Shown: positions 51,887-60,620, numbered from the stretch's first letter. The stretch: 64,000 bases of DNA from Methylosinus sp. H3A (GCF_015709455.1 NZ_JADNQW010000005.1:3368001-3432000); one strand, 5' to 3'. Notes: generated from the letters alone by a model not told the origin. Numbers and translations are program-made.

Positions 51887-52375
51887 ATGACCAAGCTCAG
51901 ATTTCTTCTCGCGGGCGCCGCAGCGGCGATCGTTCTCGGCCAGACGTCCCGCATCGGGGCCGAGCCGGAAAAGAGTTTCGTCTATACGCCTGCGGAGGAG
52001 GTTCCATTCAAGAGCCCGCTCGGGATCGGCCCCGCTCAGGCGGTGTTGTCCGGCGACCCGTCCAAGCCCGGCGTCTATGTCGTGCGCGTGCGTTTCCCGC
52101 CCGGCCATCATTCCAATCCGCATTTCCATTCGCGCGATCGCCATGCGGTGGTGGTCAAGGGCGTATGGTGGAACGGCGTCGGCGAGGAGCTGGATTTCAA
52201 AAAGGCGCGGCCGGTGACGGCGGGCTCTTATGTGCTGCATCCGGCCGGCGGCGTTCATTGGGACGGCGCGGGCGAGGAGGAGGTCGTCATCCAGATCACA
52301 GGCGAAGGGCCGGTGGAGACGACGCCAGTTGGGGCGCCGGGCGCGCCGCAGGGCTATTGGCCGAAGCCGAAGTGA
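51887..52375 (+). CDS. Exported cupin-domain protein
   Basis: A 162-residue protein with a signal peptide (FLLAGAAAAIVLGQTSRIGA). The cupin motifs are visible: VVRVRFPPGHHSNPHFHSRD with the metal-binding His pair and the following RHAVVVKGVWWNGVGEELD, then the second motif SYVLHPAGGVHWDGAGEEEV. The residues fit the small periplasmic cupins with a histidine-based metal site. A function cannot be named. It is convergent with, and overlaps by 22 bases, the small membrane-protein gene on the other strand. Confidence 0.85.
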   Translation: MTKLRFLLAGAAAAIVLGQTSRIGAEPEKSFVYTPAEEVPFKSPLGIGPAQAVLSGDPSKPGVYVVRVRFPPGHHSNPHFHSRDRHAVVVKGVWWNGVGEELDFKKARPVTAGSYVLHPAGGVHWDGAGEEEVVIQITGEGPVETTPVGAPGAPQGYWPKPK

Positions 52376-52716
52376 GATCGGCTGGGCTCCAGCGACGCAA
52401 TGGCGCGCGGCTCCATCGCGTCCACGGCGTGCGCCGCCGCGTCCGACAAGACGGCGACGGCCGCCAATAGAGCGGCGGCCAGCCAGGCGGACACCAGAAT
52501 GCGCTGCGCCGTCGGCAGAGGCTCGTCTGCGGCCGGTCTCGGCGTCACGACGTAGAGACGGCGCGGCGCGACGATGCGTGGGGTGACGATGCTTGGGGCG
52601 GCGATGCTCGGGGCGGTCTCGGCGGCGTCCGATTGCAGCACGCGCAGCGAGGCTCTCAGCTCGTCTCTGCGCAATTCGTTTCTCATTCGAGCGCCCGACT
52701 CCATCTGATCCCTCAT
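52354..52716 (-). CDS. Small single-pass membrane protein coupled to mdoH
   Basis: A 120-residue protein whose ATG overlaps the stop of mdoH (ATGA at 52713-52716). The N-terminal half is polar with a Pro/Arg/Val-rich segment (SIAAPSIVTPRIVAPRRLYV); one membrane helix ([20 protein letters not shown]) follows; the tail is short. It could be a small partner of the glucan transferase or an assembly factor. No family is recognised, and two inner ATGs (MESGAR, MRNELR) are alternatives for the start. The translational coupling is the main support. Confidence 0.6.
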   Translation of the reverse strand: MRDQMESGARMRNELRRDELRASLRVLQSDAAETAPSIAAPSIVTPRIVAPRRLYVVTPRPAADEPLPTAQRILVSAWLAAALLAAVAVLSDAAAHAVDAMEPRAIASLEPSRSHFGFGQ

Positions 52717-54527
52717 GCGGAAATGCGTTCGTCGGACGGCGTGATCGCCGATGGTTCTCTTCCCGGAGTCGTCTCCGCCTCACGCGTCTTCGGGCGGCCG
52801 CGCAGCCGGTCGAAGATCGCCGGCGGCGCGAATTCCTCCGGGACGCCGCAGAGTCCCGCGCGCGCAAACCATGCGCCGAGACGCGGCGAAGCGCTCGCGA
52901 GCGCAAAGGGAAACGCCGCGACATAGCCGAAGGTCAAGGGCGCCGACCACAGCGCCAGCTCCGGCGCCGAGAGCCCGGCGAGCGCGATGACCAGCACGCC
53001 GAAGGCGAAGGGCGGCCACAGCATCCGCGCCGTCTCCCATGCGCCGAGCCGATGCGCGTCGCGGCTCTGCGCCGTCCAGCCGGCCTCGCGCTCGAAAGGC
53101 AGGCGCGCGAGCAGCAGAGTGACGCCGAAGGTCGTGACCGCGCCGATGATGAAAGAAGCGGCGATCTCGAGTCCCGCGCCGAGCAGGACGCGCGTCGCGC
53201 CGCCATAGCGCCGCAATCCGCCCGGCGTAAGGACGATATCGGCATAGCCGGCGAGCTTGGGCGCGAGATAGAAGCCGAGAAAGAGAAGATAGAGCGCCGT
53301 CGCCGAGCCGGATGGAAATGTCGAAACATCCTGAGCCAACGGCAGCAGCGCGCCGAGCAGGATGATCGCGGTCCAGGCCGGCGCGCCGATGAACATGCTG
53401 ATCGCCCAGACGAGCTGAAAGCGGCTCATCGGCAGCAGCCCCGGCAAGGAGAGCAGCTCGACATATTGCATGTTGCCGCGGCACCAGCGCAGATCGCGGC
53501 GCATGAATTCGAGCAGCGTCGGCGGATTTTCCTCATAGCTGCCGCTCTCGACCGGCAGGACGCGCACCTCATAGCCGGCGCGCCGCATCAGCGCCGCCTC
53601 GATTTGGTCGTGCGAGAGGATATGCCCTCCGCCGGCAAGACGCGGCAGATCGCAATGTTTCACGAAAGGCGGGATCCGCACCAGCGCATTATGACCCCAG
53701 AAGGGGCCGCAATCGGCGCCCCACCAGGCCGCGCCCATCGTATAGCTGCGCATCCCCGAGCGCATGCCGAATTGAAAGACGCGCGCGAAGGCCGAGCGCG
53801 ACGGCGCGCCGACGACGAGGCTCTGAATGACGCCGATGCGCGGATAGGCTTCGCCTATGCGTACGAGCCGCAAAATCGTCTCGCCGTCCATCAGGCTGTC
53901 GGCGTCGAGCGGAATCATGAATTCGAAAGAGTGACCGAAGCGCTCGCAGAAGTCGCCGATGTTGCCGGCCTTGTAGCCCGCATTGTCGGAGCGCCGGCGA
54001 TAATGGAGCCGCGTGGCGTCGGCGGCTTCCTCCGTGCGCCAGCGGGCGAATTCGCTCTCCTCCTGCGCGGCGATGCGCGCATCGGTCGTGTCGCTCAGCA
54101 CGAACCAGTCGAAGAGGGCGCCTTCGCCGGTCGCGTCGAGATCGGCCTTCACGACGGAAAGGCGCGTCAGCGCGCGCGCGGCGTCCTCGTTGCGGATCGT
54201 CAGCAGCACGGCCGTGCGCGCGCGCAGCCGTTTCCGCGTCTCGCCGGCGCGGGCGAAAGGCGCGACGCTGTCGAGCGGGCGGGGATGAAAATGCAGCAGC
54301 CAGAAGCCGAGCGCCGCATTGCAGACGCCGAGCACGCTCCAGGGCGCGGCGATGGCGAAGGCTATGAGAATCGCGGCGTCGATGACGCTCCAGCCGTCTT
54401 GCCCCAGAATATCGGCGAGCCAGATCAGTAGAGCGATATAGACGGCGGCGTTGATCGCGGCGACCAGCAGGCGTCGCCGGAAGAGTTCGGCGCGGCTCTG
54501 GAGACCGGCGGGGGCGGCGGCGGACAT
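52713..54527 (-). CDS. mdoH: Glucan biosynthesis glucosyltransferase H (MdoH/OpgH)
   Basis: A 604-residue inner-membrane GT2 enzyme. Two N-terminal helices (LLVAAINAAVYIALLIWLAD, AILIAFAIAAPWSVLGVCN) precede the catalytic domain, with the acidic pair LDADSLMDGETILRLVR and the QxxRW-type end in RRDLRWCRGNMQYVELL. Several more membrane helices follow (AISMFIGAPAWTAIILLGAL). It links beta-1,2-glucose units for osmoregulated periplasmic glucans. The partner mdoG is not next to it, unlike in enterobacteria. A small membrane-protein gene is coupled downstream. Confidence 0.93.
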   Translation of the reverse strand: MSAAAPAGLQSRAELFRRRLLVAAINAAVYIALLIWLADILGQDGWSVIDAAILIAFAIAAPWSVLGVCNAALGFWLLHFHPRPLDSVAPFARAGETRKRLRARTAVLLTIRNEDAARALTRLSVVKADLDATGEGALFDWFVLSDTTDARIAAQEESEFARWRTEEAADATRLHYRRRSDNAGYKAGNIGDFCERFGHSFEFMIPLDADSLMDGETILRLVRIGEAYPRIGVIQSLVVGAPSRSAFARVFQFGMRSGMRSYTMGAAWWGADCGPFWGHNALVRIPPFVKHCDLPRLAGGGHILSHDQIEAALMRRAGYEVRVLPVESGSYEENPPTLLEFMRRDLRWCRGNMQYVELLSLPGLLPMSRFQLVWAISMFIGAPAWTAIILLGALLPLAQDVSTFPSGSATALYLLFLGFYLAPKLAGYADIVLTPGGLRRYGGATRVLLGAGLEIAASFIIGAVTTFGVTLLLARLPFEREAGWTAQSRDAHRLGAWETARMLWPPFAFGVLVIALAGLSAPELALWSAPLTFGYVAAFPFALASASPRLGAWFARAGLCGVPEEFAPPAIFDRLRGRPKTREAETTPGREPSAITPSDERISA

Positions 54528-54652
54528 TCGCGTCGTTTCCTATGCAGTGCGCAGGAAAATCGGCTGGCGCGCATCGCCGCCGTGTTCTAGCAATAGCCGC
54601 GCAGCACGAGGTTTGTAAATTGGGCGAGTCACAAAAATCCTATCTTAATGGT

Positions 54653-55624
54653 ATGAAAGAGGCGCGCGCCCTGTGGATCGAGGCGCCGCGGACGGCGGCC
54701 CTGCGCGTCTCGCCTCTCGCGCCGCCGGGGCCGGAGGAGGCGCTGGTCCAAACCCTCTGGAGCGCCGTCAGCCGCGGCACGGAGCGGCTCGTCTTCGAGG
54801 GCCGCGCGCCGCGCTCGGAGTGGGAGCGCATGCGCGCGCCCTTTCAGGAGGGCTCATTCGCCTTTCCGGTGAAATATGGCTATTGCGCCGTCGGCCGCGT
54901 CGAGGAGGGGCCGGCCGATCTCATCGGCCGCGCCGTGTTCTGCCTGCATCCGCATCAAGATCGTTTCGTCGCGCCGATCGGCATGCTGCGGCCTGTCCCG
55001 CAGGCGACGCCTGCGCGCCGCGCGCCGCTCGCCGCCAATATGGAGACGGCGCTCAACGCGATTTGGGATTCGCCCGCGGGGCCGGGCGACCGAATCGCGA
55101 TCATCGGCGCCGGCGTCGTCGGCCTGCTCGTCGCCGCGCTCGCCGCGCGCCTGCCGGGCGCCGAAGTGCTGATCCATGATCGCGAGGCCTCCCGCGCGGA
55201 GATCGCGGAGACGCTCGGCGCGCGTTTCGTCGGCGCCGAGGCGCTGGAGGGGTTTGGGGCCGATGTCGTGTTCCACGCCAGCGCCACCTCGGAGGGGCTG
55301 GCGCTGTCGCTCGCCGCCGCAGGGCCGGAGGCGACGATCGTGGAATTGAGCTGGTATGGCGAGGGGCAGGTGGCGGCGCCGCTCGGCGGCGCGTTTCACG
55401 CCAATCGCCTGCGGCTGATCTCGTCGCAGGTCGGGCAGGTCGCGCCCTCGCGGAGGCCGCGATGGAGCTATGCGCGCCGGCTCGACAAGGCGCTGGAGCT
55501 GCTCGCCGATCCGCGCCTCGACGCGCTCATCACGGAAGAAATTCCCTTCGCCGAGGCGCCGCGCGAGATCGCGCGCGTTCTCGCGCCTGGGGCGAAGGGC
55601 CTCGCGACATTGTTTCGCTATTGA
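54653..55624 (+). CDS. BchC-like medium-chain dehydrogenase, first gene of the pterin-like cluster
   Basis: A 323-residue protein starting at MKEARALWIEAPRTAAL. It has the SAVSRGTERLVFEGRAP signature seen in BchC-type medium-chain dehydrogenases, then a cofactor domain with AIIGAGVVGLLVAALAARLP, and EEIPFAEAPREIARVLAPGA at the end. The typical structural zinc Cys cluster is absent, so it is a zinc-free member. Partner genes start 15 bases downstream, in the order PTPS-fold protein, glycosyltransferase, methyltransferase, suggesting that it oxidises or reduces a side chain of a pterin or similar precursor. The substrate is inference. Confidence 0.85.
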   Translation: MKEARALWIEAPRTAALRVSPLAPPGPEEALVQTLWSAVSRGTERLVFEGRAPRSEWERMRAPFQEGSFAFPVKYGYCAVGRVEEGPADLIGRAVFCLHPHQDRFVAPIGMLRPVPQATPARRAPLAANMETALNAIWDSPAGPGDRIAIIGAGVVGLLVAALAARLPGAEVLIHDREASRAEIAETLGARFVGAEALEGFGADVVFHASATSEGLALSLAAAGPEATIVELSWYGEGQVAAPLGGAFHANRLRLISSQVGQVAPSRRPRWSYARRLDKALELLADPRLDALITEEIPFAEAPREIARVLAPGAKGLATLFRY

Positions 55625-55639
55625 ACGGAGAGATGGAAA

Positions 55640-56038
55640 ATGTACGCCGTAGAAGTCCGCGACCACATCATGATCGCCCATAGTTTCAAGGGCGAGCTGT
55701 TCGGCCCGGCGCAGCGCCTCCACGGCGCGACTTTCGTCGTGGACGTCGCCTTTTTCCGGGAGACGCTGACCGTCGACGAAGTCGTCGTCGACATCGGCCG
55801 CGCCCATGACGCGTTGAAGGCGACGCTCGCTCCGCTGAACTATCAAAATCTCGACGAGATCGAAGGATTCAAAGGCCGGCAGACGACGACCGAATTCCTC
55901 TCGCGACACATATTCGATGCGATGGCCGGCGCCGCCCGCTCGGGGGCGCTCGGGCCGGGCGGGGAAGGGATTTCGCGCATTCGCGTGACGCTGCACGAAT
56001 CCCATGTCGCCCGCGCCTGGTTCGAGGGGCCGGTGTGA
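55640..56038 (+). CDS. QueD/6-pyruvoyl-tetrahydropterin-synthase-fold protein with altered active site
   Basis: A 132-residue protein. It keeps the fold pattern of QueD/PTPS: AVEVRDHIMIAHSFKGELFG (zinc His14), the LHGATFVVDV strand (His28), VVDIGRAHDALKATLAPLNY, TTTEFLSRHIFDAMAG, and TLHESHVARAWFEG with the Glu of the active site. The usual HGH is HGA at 28-30, the catalytic Cys four residues before it is Ala24, and the LDH pair is replaced by LNY at about 73-75. Thus one zinc ligand and both catalytic residues are missing, although zinc His14 and His28 stay. It is probably a binding or new-function member. It overlaps the next gene by 4 bases. Confidence 0.82.
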   Translation: MYAVEVRDHIMIAHSFKGELFGPAQRLHGATFVVDVAFFRETLTVDEVVVDIGRAHDALKATLAPLNYQNLDEIEGFKGRQTTTEFLSRHIFDAMAGAARSGALGPGGEGISRIRVTLHESHVARAWFEGPV

Positions 56039-57081
56039 GGCGGATCGTCTTCGCCATTCCGGGAGACATTGAAGCGAGAACCGGCGGCTATGGCTATGAC
56101 CGCCGCGTTCTGGCGGAGTTCGCCCGGCAGGGCGTCGAGGCGGTCCATCTCGCGCTGCCGGGCGTTTTTCCACACCCCACAGTGGCGGAGGAGGCCGTCG
56201 TCGGCGATATTTTCGACCGTATATCGACGGCCGAAGACGTCGCGCTCGTCGACGGCCTCGCCTATGGCGCGCTCTCCGAGACGACGATCGCGGCGATAGG
56301 CGCGCCCATCGTCGCGCTCTGCCACCATCCGCTCTGTTTGGAGGCGGGGCTTTCTCCCGCCCGCGCGGGGGCGTTGCGCGAGAGCGAGCGCCGAGCCCTG
56401 TCGCTCGCCGCTCATGTGATCGCCACCAGCGCGCATACGGGCGAGACGCTCATCCGCGACTTCGGCCTGCCGCGGCGCAAGCTGACCATCGCCCCGCCGG
56501 GGACCGATCCGGCGCAGCGGGCGGAGGGTTCGGGCGGCGCGCCCAAGCTGCTCGCCGTCGGCTCGATCATCCCGCGCAAGGCCTTCGATCTGTTGGTCGA
56601 GGCGCTCGCGAGGCTCGCCGATCTCGACTGGCGCCTCGACATAGTGGGAGGGGCCGGCCATGCGCCGCAGACGGCCGCCGATCTCGCCCGACTCATCGAG
56701 GCGAAAGGGCTCGGCGGACGGATCGCTCTGCTCGGCGAGCTTTCGGGCGAAGCGCTCGAGGCGGCCTATCGGAGCGCGGATGTCTTCGTCTCCTCCTCGC
56801 TCCATGAGGGCTATGGGATGGCGCTGGCCGAGGCTCTCGCCCGCGGCCTGCCGATCGTCGCTGCGACAGGCGGCGCGGCGGGGGAGACGATCCCGGATGC
56901 CGCGGCGCTGAAAATTCCGCCGGGTAAAGTGGAAGCGCTAGCAAACGCCTTGCGCGAGATCATAACGGATTCGGCCTTGCGGGCGCGGCTCTCGGAGGCC
57001 TCCTGGCGCGCAGGGCGGGCGCTGCCGCGCTGGGACGAGACGGCCCGCATCATCGCCGATGTCGCGAGAGGACTCGCATGA
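56035..57081 (+). CDS. Glycosyltransferase family 4 in the pterin-like cluster
   Basis: A 348-residue GT-B enzyme with a GTG start overlapping the previous stop. The N-terminal half has RIVFAIPGDIEARTGGYGYD with the typical Gly-Gly sugar-acceptor turn. The C-terminal half has KLLAVGSIIPRKAFDLLVEA, LGELSGEALEAAYRSADVFV and the E-x7-E signature SSLHEGYGMALAEALARGLP. It should transfer a sugar from a nucleotide donor to an acceptor; in this operon the likely acceptor is the product of the neighbouring enzymes. No membrane segment. The next gene overlaps by 4 bases. Confidence 0.9.
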   Translation: MRRIVFAIPGDIEARTGGYGYDRRVLAEFARQGVEAVHLALPGVFPHPTVAEEAVVGDIFDRISTAEDVALVDGLAYGALSETTIAAIGAPIVALCHHPLCLEAGLSPARAGALRESERRALSLAAHVIATSAHTGETLIRDFGLPRRKLTIAPPGTDPAQRAEGSGGAPKLLAVGSIIPRKAFDLLVEALARLADLDWRLDIVGGAGHAPQTAADLARLIEAKGLGGRIALLGELSGEALEAAYRSADVFVSSSLHEGYGMALAEALARGLPIVAATGGAAGETIPDAAALKIPPGKVEALANALREIITDSALRARLSEASWRAGRALPRWDETARIIADVARGLA

Positions 57082-57920
57082 GCGGTTTTTCCGCCGAATG
57101 GCTCGATCTGCGCGAAGGCGCCGATCACGCCGCACGCAACGCCGCTCTGCGCGACGCGGTTTCCCATGCCTTTGCTGATCACGAGTCTTTGACCATCGCC
57201 GATCTCGCCTGCGGCGCCGGCTCCAATCTGCGCGGCCTCGCGGAATATCTGCCGGCGCGGCAGAAATGGCTCCTCGTCGATCACGATCCGGCGCTGCTCG
57301 CCGCCGCGAGCGCGCGCCTCGCCGGTTGGGCGGATGTGGCCGAGGGCGAGGACCGGCTCCTCCTCGCCAAGGGCGCGCGGCGCATAGAGGCGGAGTTTCG
57401 GGCGGCCGATCTCTCGGCCGGCGCGGCGGCTGCGCTCGCGGGCGAGATCGACCTCGTGACCTCGGCGGCCTTTTTCGATCTCGTTTCGGCGCAATGGCTG
57501 GAGGGATTTGCGGAGCTGATCGCGGCGCGCCGCCTGCCGCTCTACGCGATACTGAGCTATTCCGGCGAGGAGCGCTGGACGCCGCCGCACGCCGCCGACG
57601 CGCAAATGCTCGCGGCCTTCCATCGTCATCAGGCGCGCGACAAGGGTTTCGGACCCGCCGCCGGGCCGCGCGCCGCGGCGCTGCTGCGAGACGCCCTCGA
57701 GCGCCGGGGTTATGTCGTCGAGACGGCCCCGAGCCCCTGGCGGCTCGGGGCAGGGGATAGGGCGCTGATCGAGGCTCTCGCCGAGGGCTCGGCGGCGGCT
57801 GTCGCCGAGACGGGGGAGGTTTCCGCGCAAATTGTCGAGGATTGGCGTCGCATCCGCCGGGGGGCGGCGGGATGCGAGATCGGGCATGTGGATGTGTTCG
57901 CGCTGCCCGAGCGCCGATGA
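57078..57920 (+). CDS. Class I SAM-dependent methyltransferase in the pterin-like cluster
   Basis: A 280-residue protein. The SAM-binding loop is TIADLACGAGSNLRGLAEYL, with the acidic residue in WLLVDHDPALLAAAS, then DLVTSAAFFDLVSAQWLEGF and LPLYAILSYSGEERWTPPHA. It overlaps the glycosyltransferase gene by 4 bases and closes the coupled block of four genes. It should methylate a small molecule rather than RNA or protein. The product may be a glycosylated, methylated pterin-like compound, which is a proposal. Downstream 267 bases hold no gene. Confidence 0.88.
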   Translation: MSGFSAEWLDLREGADHAARNAALRDAVSHAFADHESLTIADLACGAGSNLRGLAEYLPARQKWLLVDHDPALLAAASARLAGWADVAEGEDRLLLAKGARRIEAEFRAADLSAGAAAALAGEIDLVTSAAFFDLVSAQWLEGFAELIAARRLPLYAILSYSGEERWTPPHAADAQMLAAFHRHQARDKGFGPAAGPRAAALLRDALERRGYVVETAPSPWRLGAGDRALIEALAEGSAAAVAETGEVSAQIVEDWRRIRRGAAGCEIGHVDVFALPERR

Positions 57921-58187
57921 GCCCTTGGCGACTGGGGCGGAGCCTTTTGGAGCGGCAGGCGCGCCCATGGCGCCATCTGTGCTAGAAAAATGTGGCTCCC
58001 GACACGGGGGGCAAGAACGTCACGGCGTTTCGCGCCGATGAGATCGTCGAGCAAGGGACGGATCGACTTGGCGTATTCACGGATTTTGCCATGAAGCGTG
58101 GCTCGCCGGACGATGATCTCTCGCAATCGGGCGGAGGGTCCGCTGCGGCCTCTCGCGTCACCTCTCACCTTTCACCCGGAGCCTAGA

Positions 58188-58961
58188 ATGGCCGCCCCCA
58201 ATGAAACAATGCTCGCGCTCGTTCTCTCGAAGGACGGGCTGCTTCCCGAGGGGGAGGCGCTCAGCGGCGCGATCCGGCGGCATTTGCCGCAGGCGACGAC
58301 GCCGGAGAATGGCGTCGTCGGCGGCGCGACCGTATTCCTCGTCGAGGGAGGGATGGCGGCGATCGGCAAAGTGAACGAGCCGGCGCCGATCGCGAAGGAC
58401 GATCCCTGCGTCGCCTACGCCTGGCATTGGCCGGAGGTCTGGCCGGCGATCGAAGGCCATGCGGCGCATGTGGTGGTGGCCGCGACCGGCGGCGCCGACG
58501 CCAAGAGCCGCGCGAGCCTGCTGGGCCGCGCCGTCGCAGCGGTCGTCGAGGCGACGCCCGCCGCCTGCGCCGTGCATTTCGCCGGCTCCGATGCGCTGTG
58601 GCCCGCCGCGCTCGTCGCCGAGGTGGTGTCGAAAGGCGGTGACGAGCCTCCGGTTCCATTCTGCGTCGCCATCGCGCTCGGCCGCGACCCCGAGGGTGGC
58701 GTTTCGGCGATCACAAAGGGCCTCACGGCTTTCGGCCTGATGGAGATCGAGACGCGCGGCTACCATGACGATCCCCGCGAGCTGAACGGCTTTCTGCTCG
58801 ATCTCGCGGCTTTTTTGGTGGAGTCCGGCGATGTGCTGAGCGATGGCGATACGATCGGCCCGGACGCCGACACGAAGATCATCGTGCGGCGAGAAACCTC
58901 GGTCGTGGCGCCGGGGCAGAATGTCTATCGGCTCTATTTTCCGGAGCGCGGCCACGCGTGA
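58188..58961 (+). CDS. DUF4261 domain-containing protein
   Basis: A 257-residue soluble protein starting at MAAPNETMLALVLSKDGLLP, behind a CCGGAGC site. It is the DUF4261 type: HAAHVVVAATGGADAKSRAS, ACAVHFAGSDALWPAALVAE and ITKGLTAFGLMEIETRGYHD, then EDLVxxGDVLSDGDTIGPDA in the C-terminal strand region. These proteins have a mixed alpha/beta fold and no function has been proved; some occur with immunity or toxin-type systems. No such partner is visible. It stands between the pterin-like cluster and cytochrome b561. Confidence 0.82.
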   Translation: MAAPNETMLALVLSKDGLLPEGEALSGAIRRHLPQATTPENGVVGGATVFLVEGGMAAIGKVNEPAPIAKDDPCVAYAWHWPEVWPAIEGHAAHVVVAATGGADAKSRASLLGRAVAAVVEATPAACAVHFAGSDALWPAALVAEVVSKGGDEPPVPFCVAIALGRDPEGGVSAITKGLTAFGLMEIETRGYHDDPRELNGFLLDLAAFLVESGDVLSDGDTIGPDADTKIIVRRETSVVAPGQNVYRLYFPERGHA

Positions 58962-59007
58962 CGCGCGTGGCGGGGGCATCGGCCGCCCCCGCCGGGCCGG
59001 CTGGGCA

Positions 59008-59547
59008 CTATTTTCGCCACGACTCCGGAAGCATGCGCCAGACCACTTCGTCGCCCGCGATGCGGTGGCGGATGACGCCGGCGATGTGCAGCGCGATCAG
59101 CGCCAGCACCGCCCAGCCCAGAACCTCATGGACCTCGAAGAGCTGTTTCGACAGCGTTTCGTCCTTGGGCGCGAGCGCGGGAAGATGGCCGAGCCAGAAG
59201 AAGCTCGGCCCGAGGCCATAGGTAGACAGCGCCAGCCAGCCGATGATCGGCGTCGCGATCAGCAACAGATAGAGCGTCCGATGCGTCGCTTTCGAGACGA
59301 GACGCTCGACCGGCGTCAGATCCTCGCTCGCCCCCGGCCGGCGGCGCAGCCGCGCGACGAGGCGCGGAAACATCAGCGCCAGCACGATGACGCCCGCGGA
59401 TTCGTGCAGAACGAAAAGATTGTCCTGCAACGGCCCCTCGTGAAGATCGGCCATCACCACGCCGATCGGTAGGGAAATCAGCACCAGAGCGGCGATGATC
59501 CAATGCAGCGCCTTGGCGAGAGGCGAATAGGGTTGTCGCTCGGACAT
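59008..59547 (-). CDS. Cytochrome b561 family protein
   Basis: A 179-residue integral membrane protein starting behind CTGGAGGATT. The N-terminus PLAKALHWIIAALVLISLPI has heme His15, and further haem ligands lie at His48 (LFVLHESAGV) and in QLFEVHEVLGWAVLALIALH. Four hydrophobic helices follow one another. YceJ/CybB-type b561 proteins pass electrons from quinol to periplasmic acceptors or react with superoxide. The length fits. It stands alone. Confidence 0.9.
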   Translation of the reverse strand: MSERQPYSPLAKALHWIIAALVLISLPIGVVMADLHEGPLQDNLFVLHESAGVIVLALMFPRLVARLRRRPGASEDLTPVERLVSKATHRTLYLLLIATPIIGWLALSTYGLGPSFFWLGHLPALAPKDETLSKQLFEVHEVLGWAVLALIALHIAGVIRHRIAGDEVVWRMLPESWRK

Positions 59548-59733
59548 TCGAATCCTCCAGCCTTTCATCGCTCTGCAGATGATCGCCCACTCGTCCCCAA
59601 TGTGCAAACGATCCCAGCGCAGGACGCTTGCTTCATGATACTATTTAAAGTCGATAGAGTTTATTGACTAATATGTGATCCTGACTTAATGCTGCGAGCC
59701 GCAGTCGCATGAGGGGCAGGGAGGCAAAAGATC

Positions 59734-59976
59734 ATGTGGTCGTTTCGGCCTCTCGCAGCGGCGGTCTTTCTTCTCGCTTCGACCGAGGCGGCGTGGACGA
59801 AATCCAACGGGCTGAATGTGCGGGAAATCGATTTCGACAAGCTGAAAAATGTCGTCAAATCCTTCGTCGTCGCCAATCGAAGCGCGCCGATCGTGTCCAA
59901 CAACGGACGCGCCGGAGGGATCGCCGGGACGACCGATCCCGAGAAGATCGCCGATCGCCACGAAAAGACATTGTGA
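59734..59976 (+). CDS. Small exported protein (80 aa) of unknown function
   Basis: An 80-residue protein starting at MWSFRPLAAAVFLLAS behind GGGAGG. A hydrophobic signal segment ends near TEAAWTK. The mature part is polar, with a KLKNVVKSFVVANRSAPI stretch and NNGRAGGIAGTTDPEKIADR. No Cys or membrane segment after the signal. Its upstream DNA is AT-rich. No homolog is recognised. It is a plausible gene because of the signal peptide and ribosome site, but short. Confidence 0.5.
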   Translation: MWSFRPLAAAVFLLASTEAAWTKSNGLNVREIDFDKLKNVVKSFVVANRSAPIVSNNGRAGGIAGTTDPEKIADRHEKTL

Positions 59977-60620
59977 CCTTCTGTGTCATTGCGAGCTTGC
60001 CGGGCGCGCCCCCCCATGTGCGCTCCGGCGACCGGCGCGGCGAACCATGACGGTTCGCCGCGCTTCCTTTTTATGCGTCTCGGAGCGCGAGGCGCGCATT
60101 GGCGTAGCCGACGACGAATCCGCTGAACCGGTTGAAGACCGCCGCTCGACATCGGCGATCGGCGCGCTCGGGCTCGGCGCCCTCCGCGGAGGTGGCGCTG
60201 CAGGCGAGACAGCTCGCGAGCGCATAGGAGCGAGCGACGCGCGGGACAGTAAATATTTTCAATGTTTTTCAACTCGTTGACGTAAAACTGTCACATGCGT
60301 TCTTTCCGCTTTTTCGATTAAAGAAAAATCTATATATTTTGTATTATTAGCAGTCGCACCGTGCTGTGGCCCGTCGACAGATATCCAATTTATTTAGGGC
60401 GATCAGCGCGCGCTCGCCTGTCGCCGCGCCTTGTTCGCGTAAAATATTCCGCCTCATTGCGTCGAATATCTATATTTAAAAACAAAGCGGCGGCGCGGCG
60501 CTCGGCGGCCTCGGCGGCGGCGCGCGGAGTATCGCGGGGAGGGGGCCGTCCCCTGGTTTGGCGCGGCGGCGTTTTTCCCTTATGTCCTTGCCAACCGAGG
60601 TTCGCCCATTAGGAGATGCA
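59977..60620. other. Gene-poor, partly AT-rich island upstream of the phosphomutase gene
   Basis: The 644 bases hold no well-supported gene. From 60250 to 60480 the sequence is clearly AT-rich, with runs such as AATATTTTCAATGTTTTTC and TCTATATATTTTGTATTATT in otherwise GC-rich DNA. A PHO-box-like pair, TTGACGT and CTGTCAC, 11 bases apart, is at 60277-60294. A small minus-strand frame with an apparent signal peptide (60262 to 60071, TTG start) has no ribosome site and is not called. The island may be a promoter region or a relic of inserted DNA. Confidence 0.45.

Noticed and set aside
60071..60262. A 63-codon minus-strand frame with an apparent signal peptide
   Set aside because: It starts only at TTG, has no ribosome site, and lies in an AT-rich region where a hydrophobic start can arise by chance.
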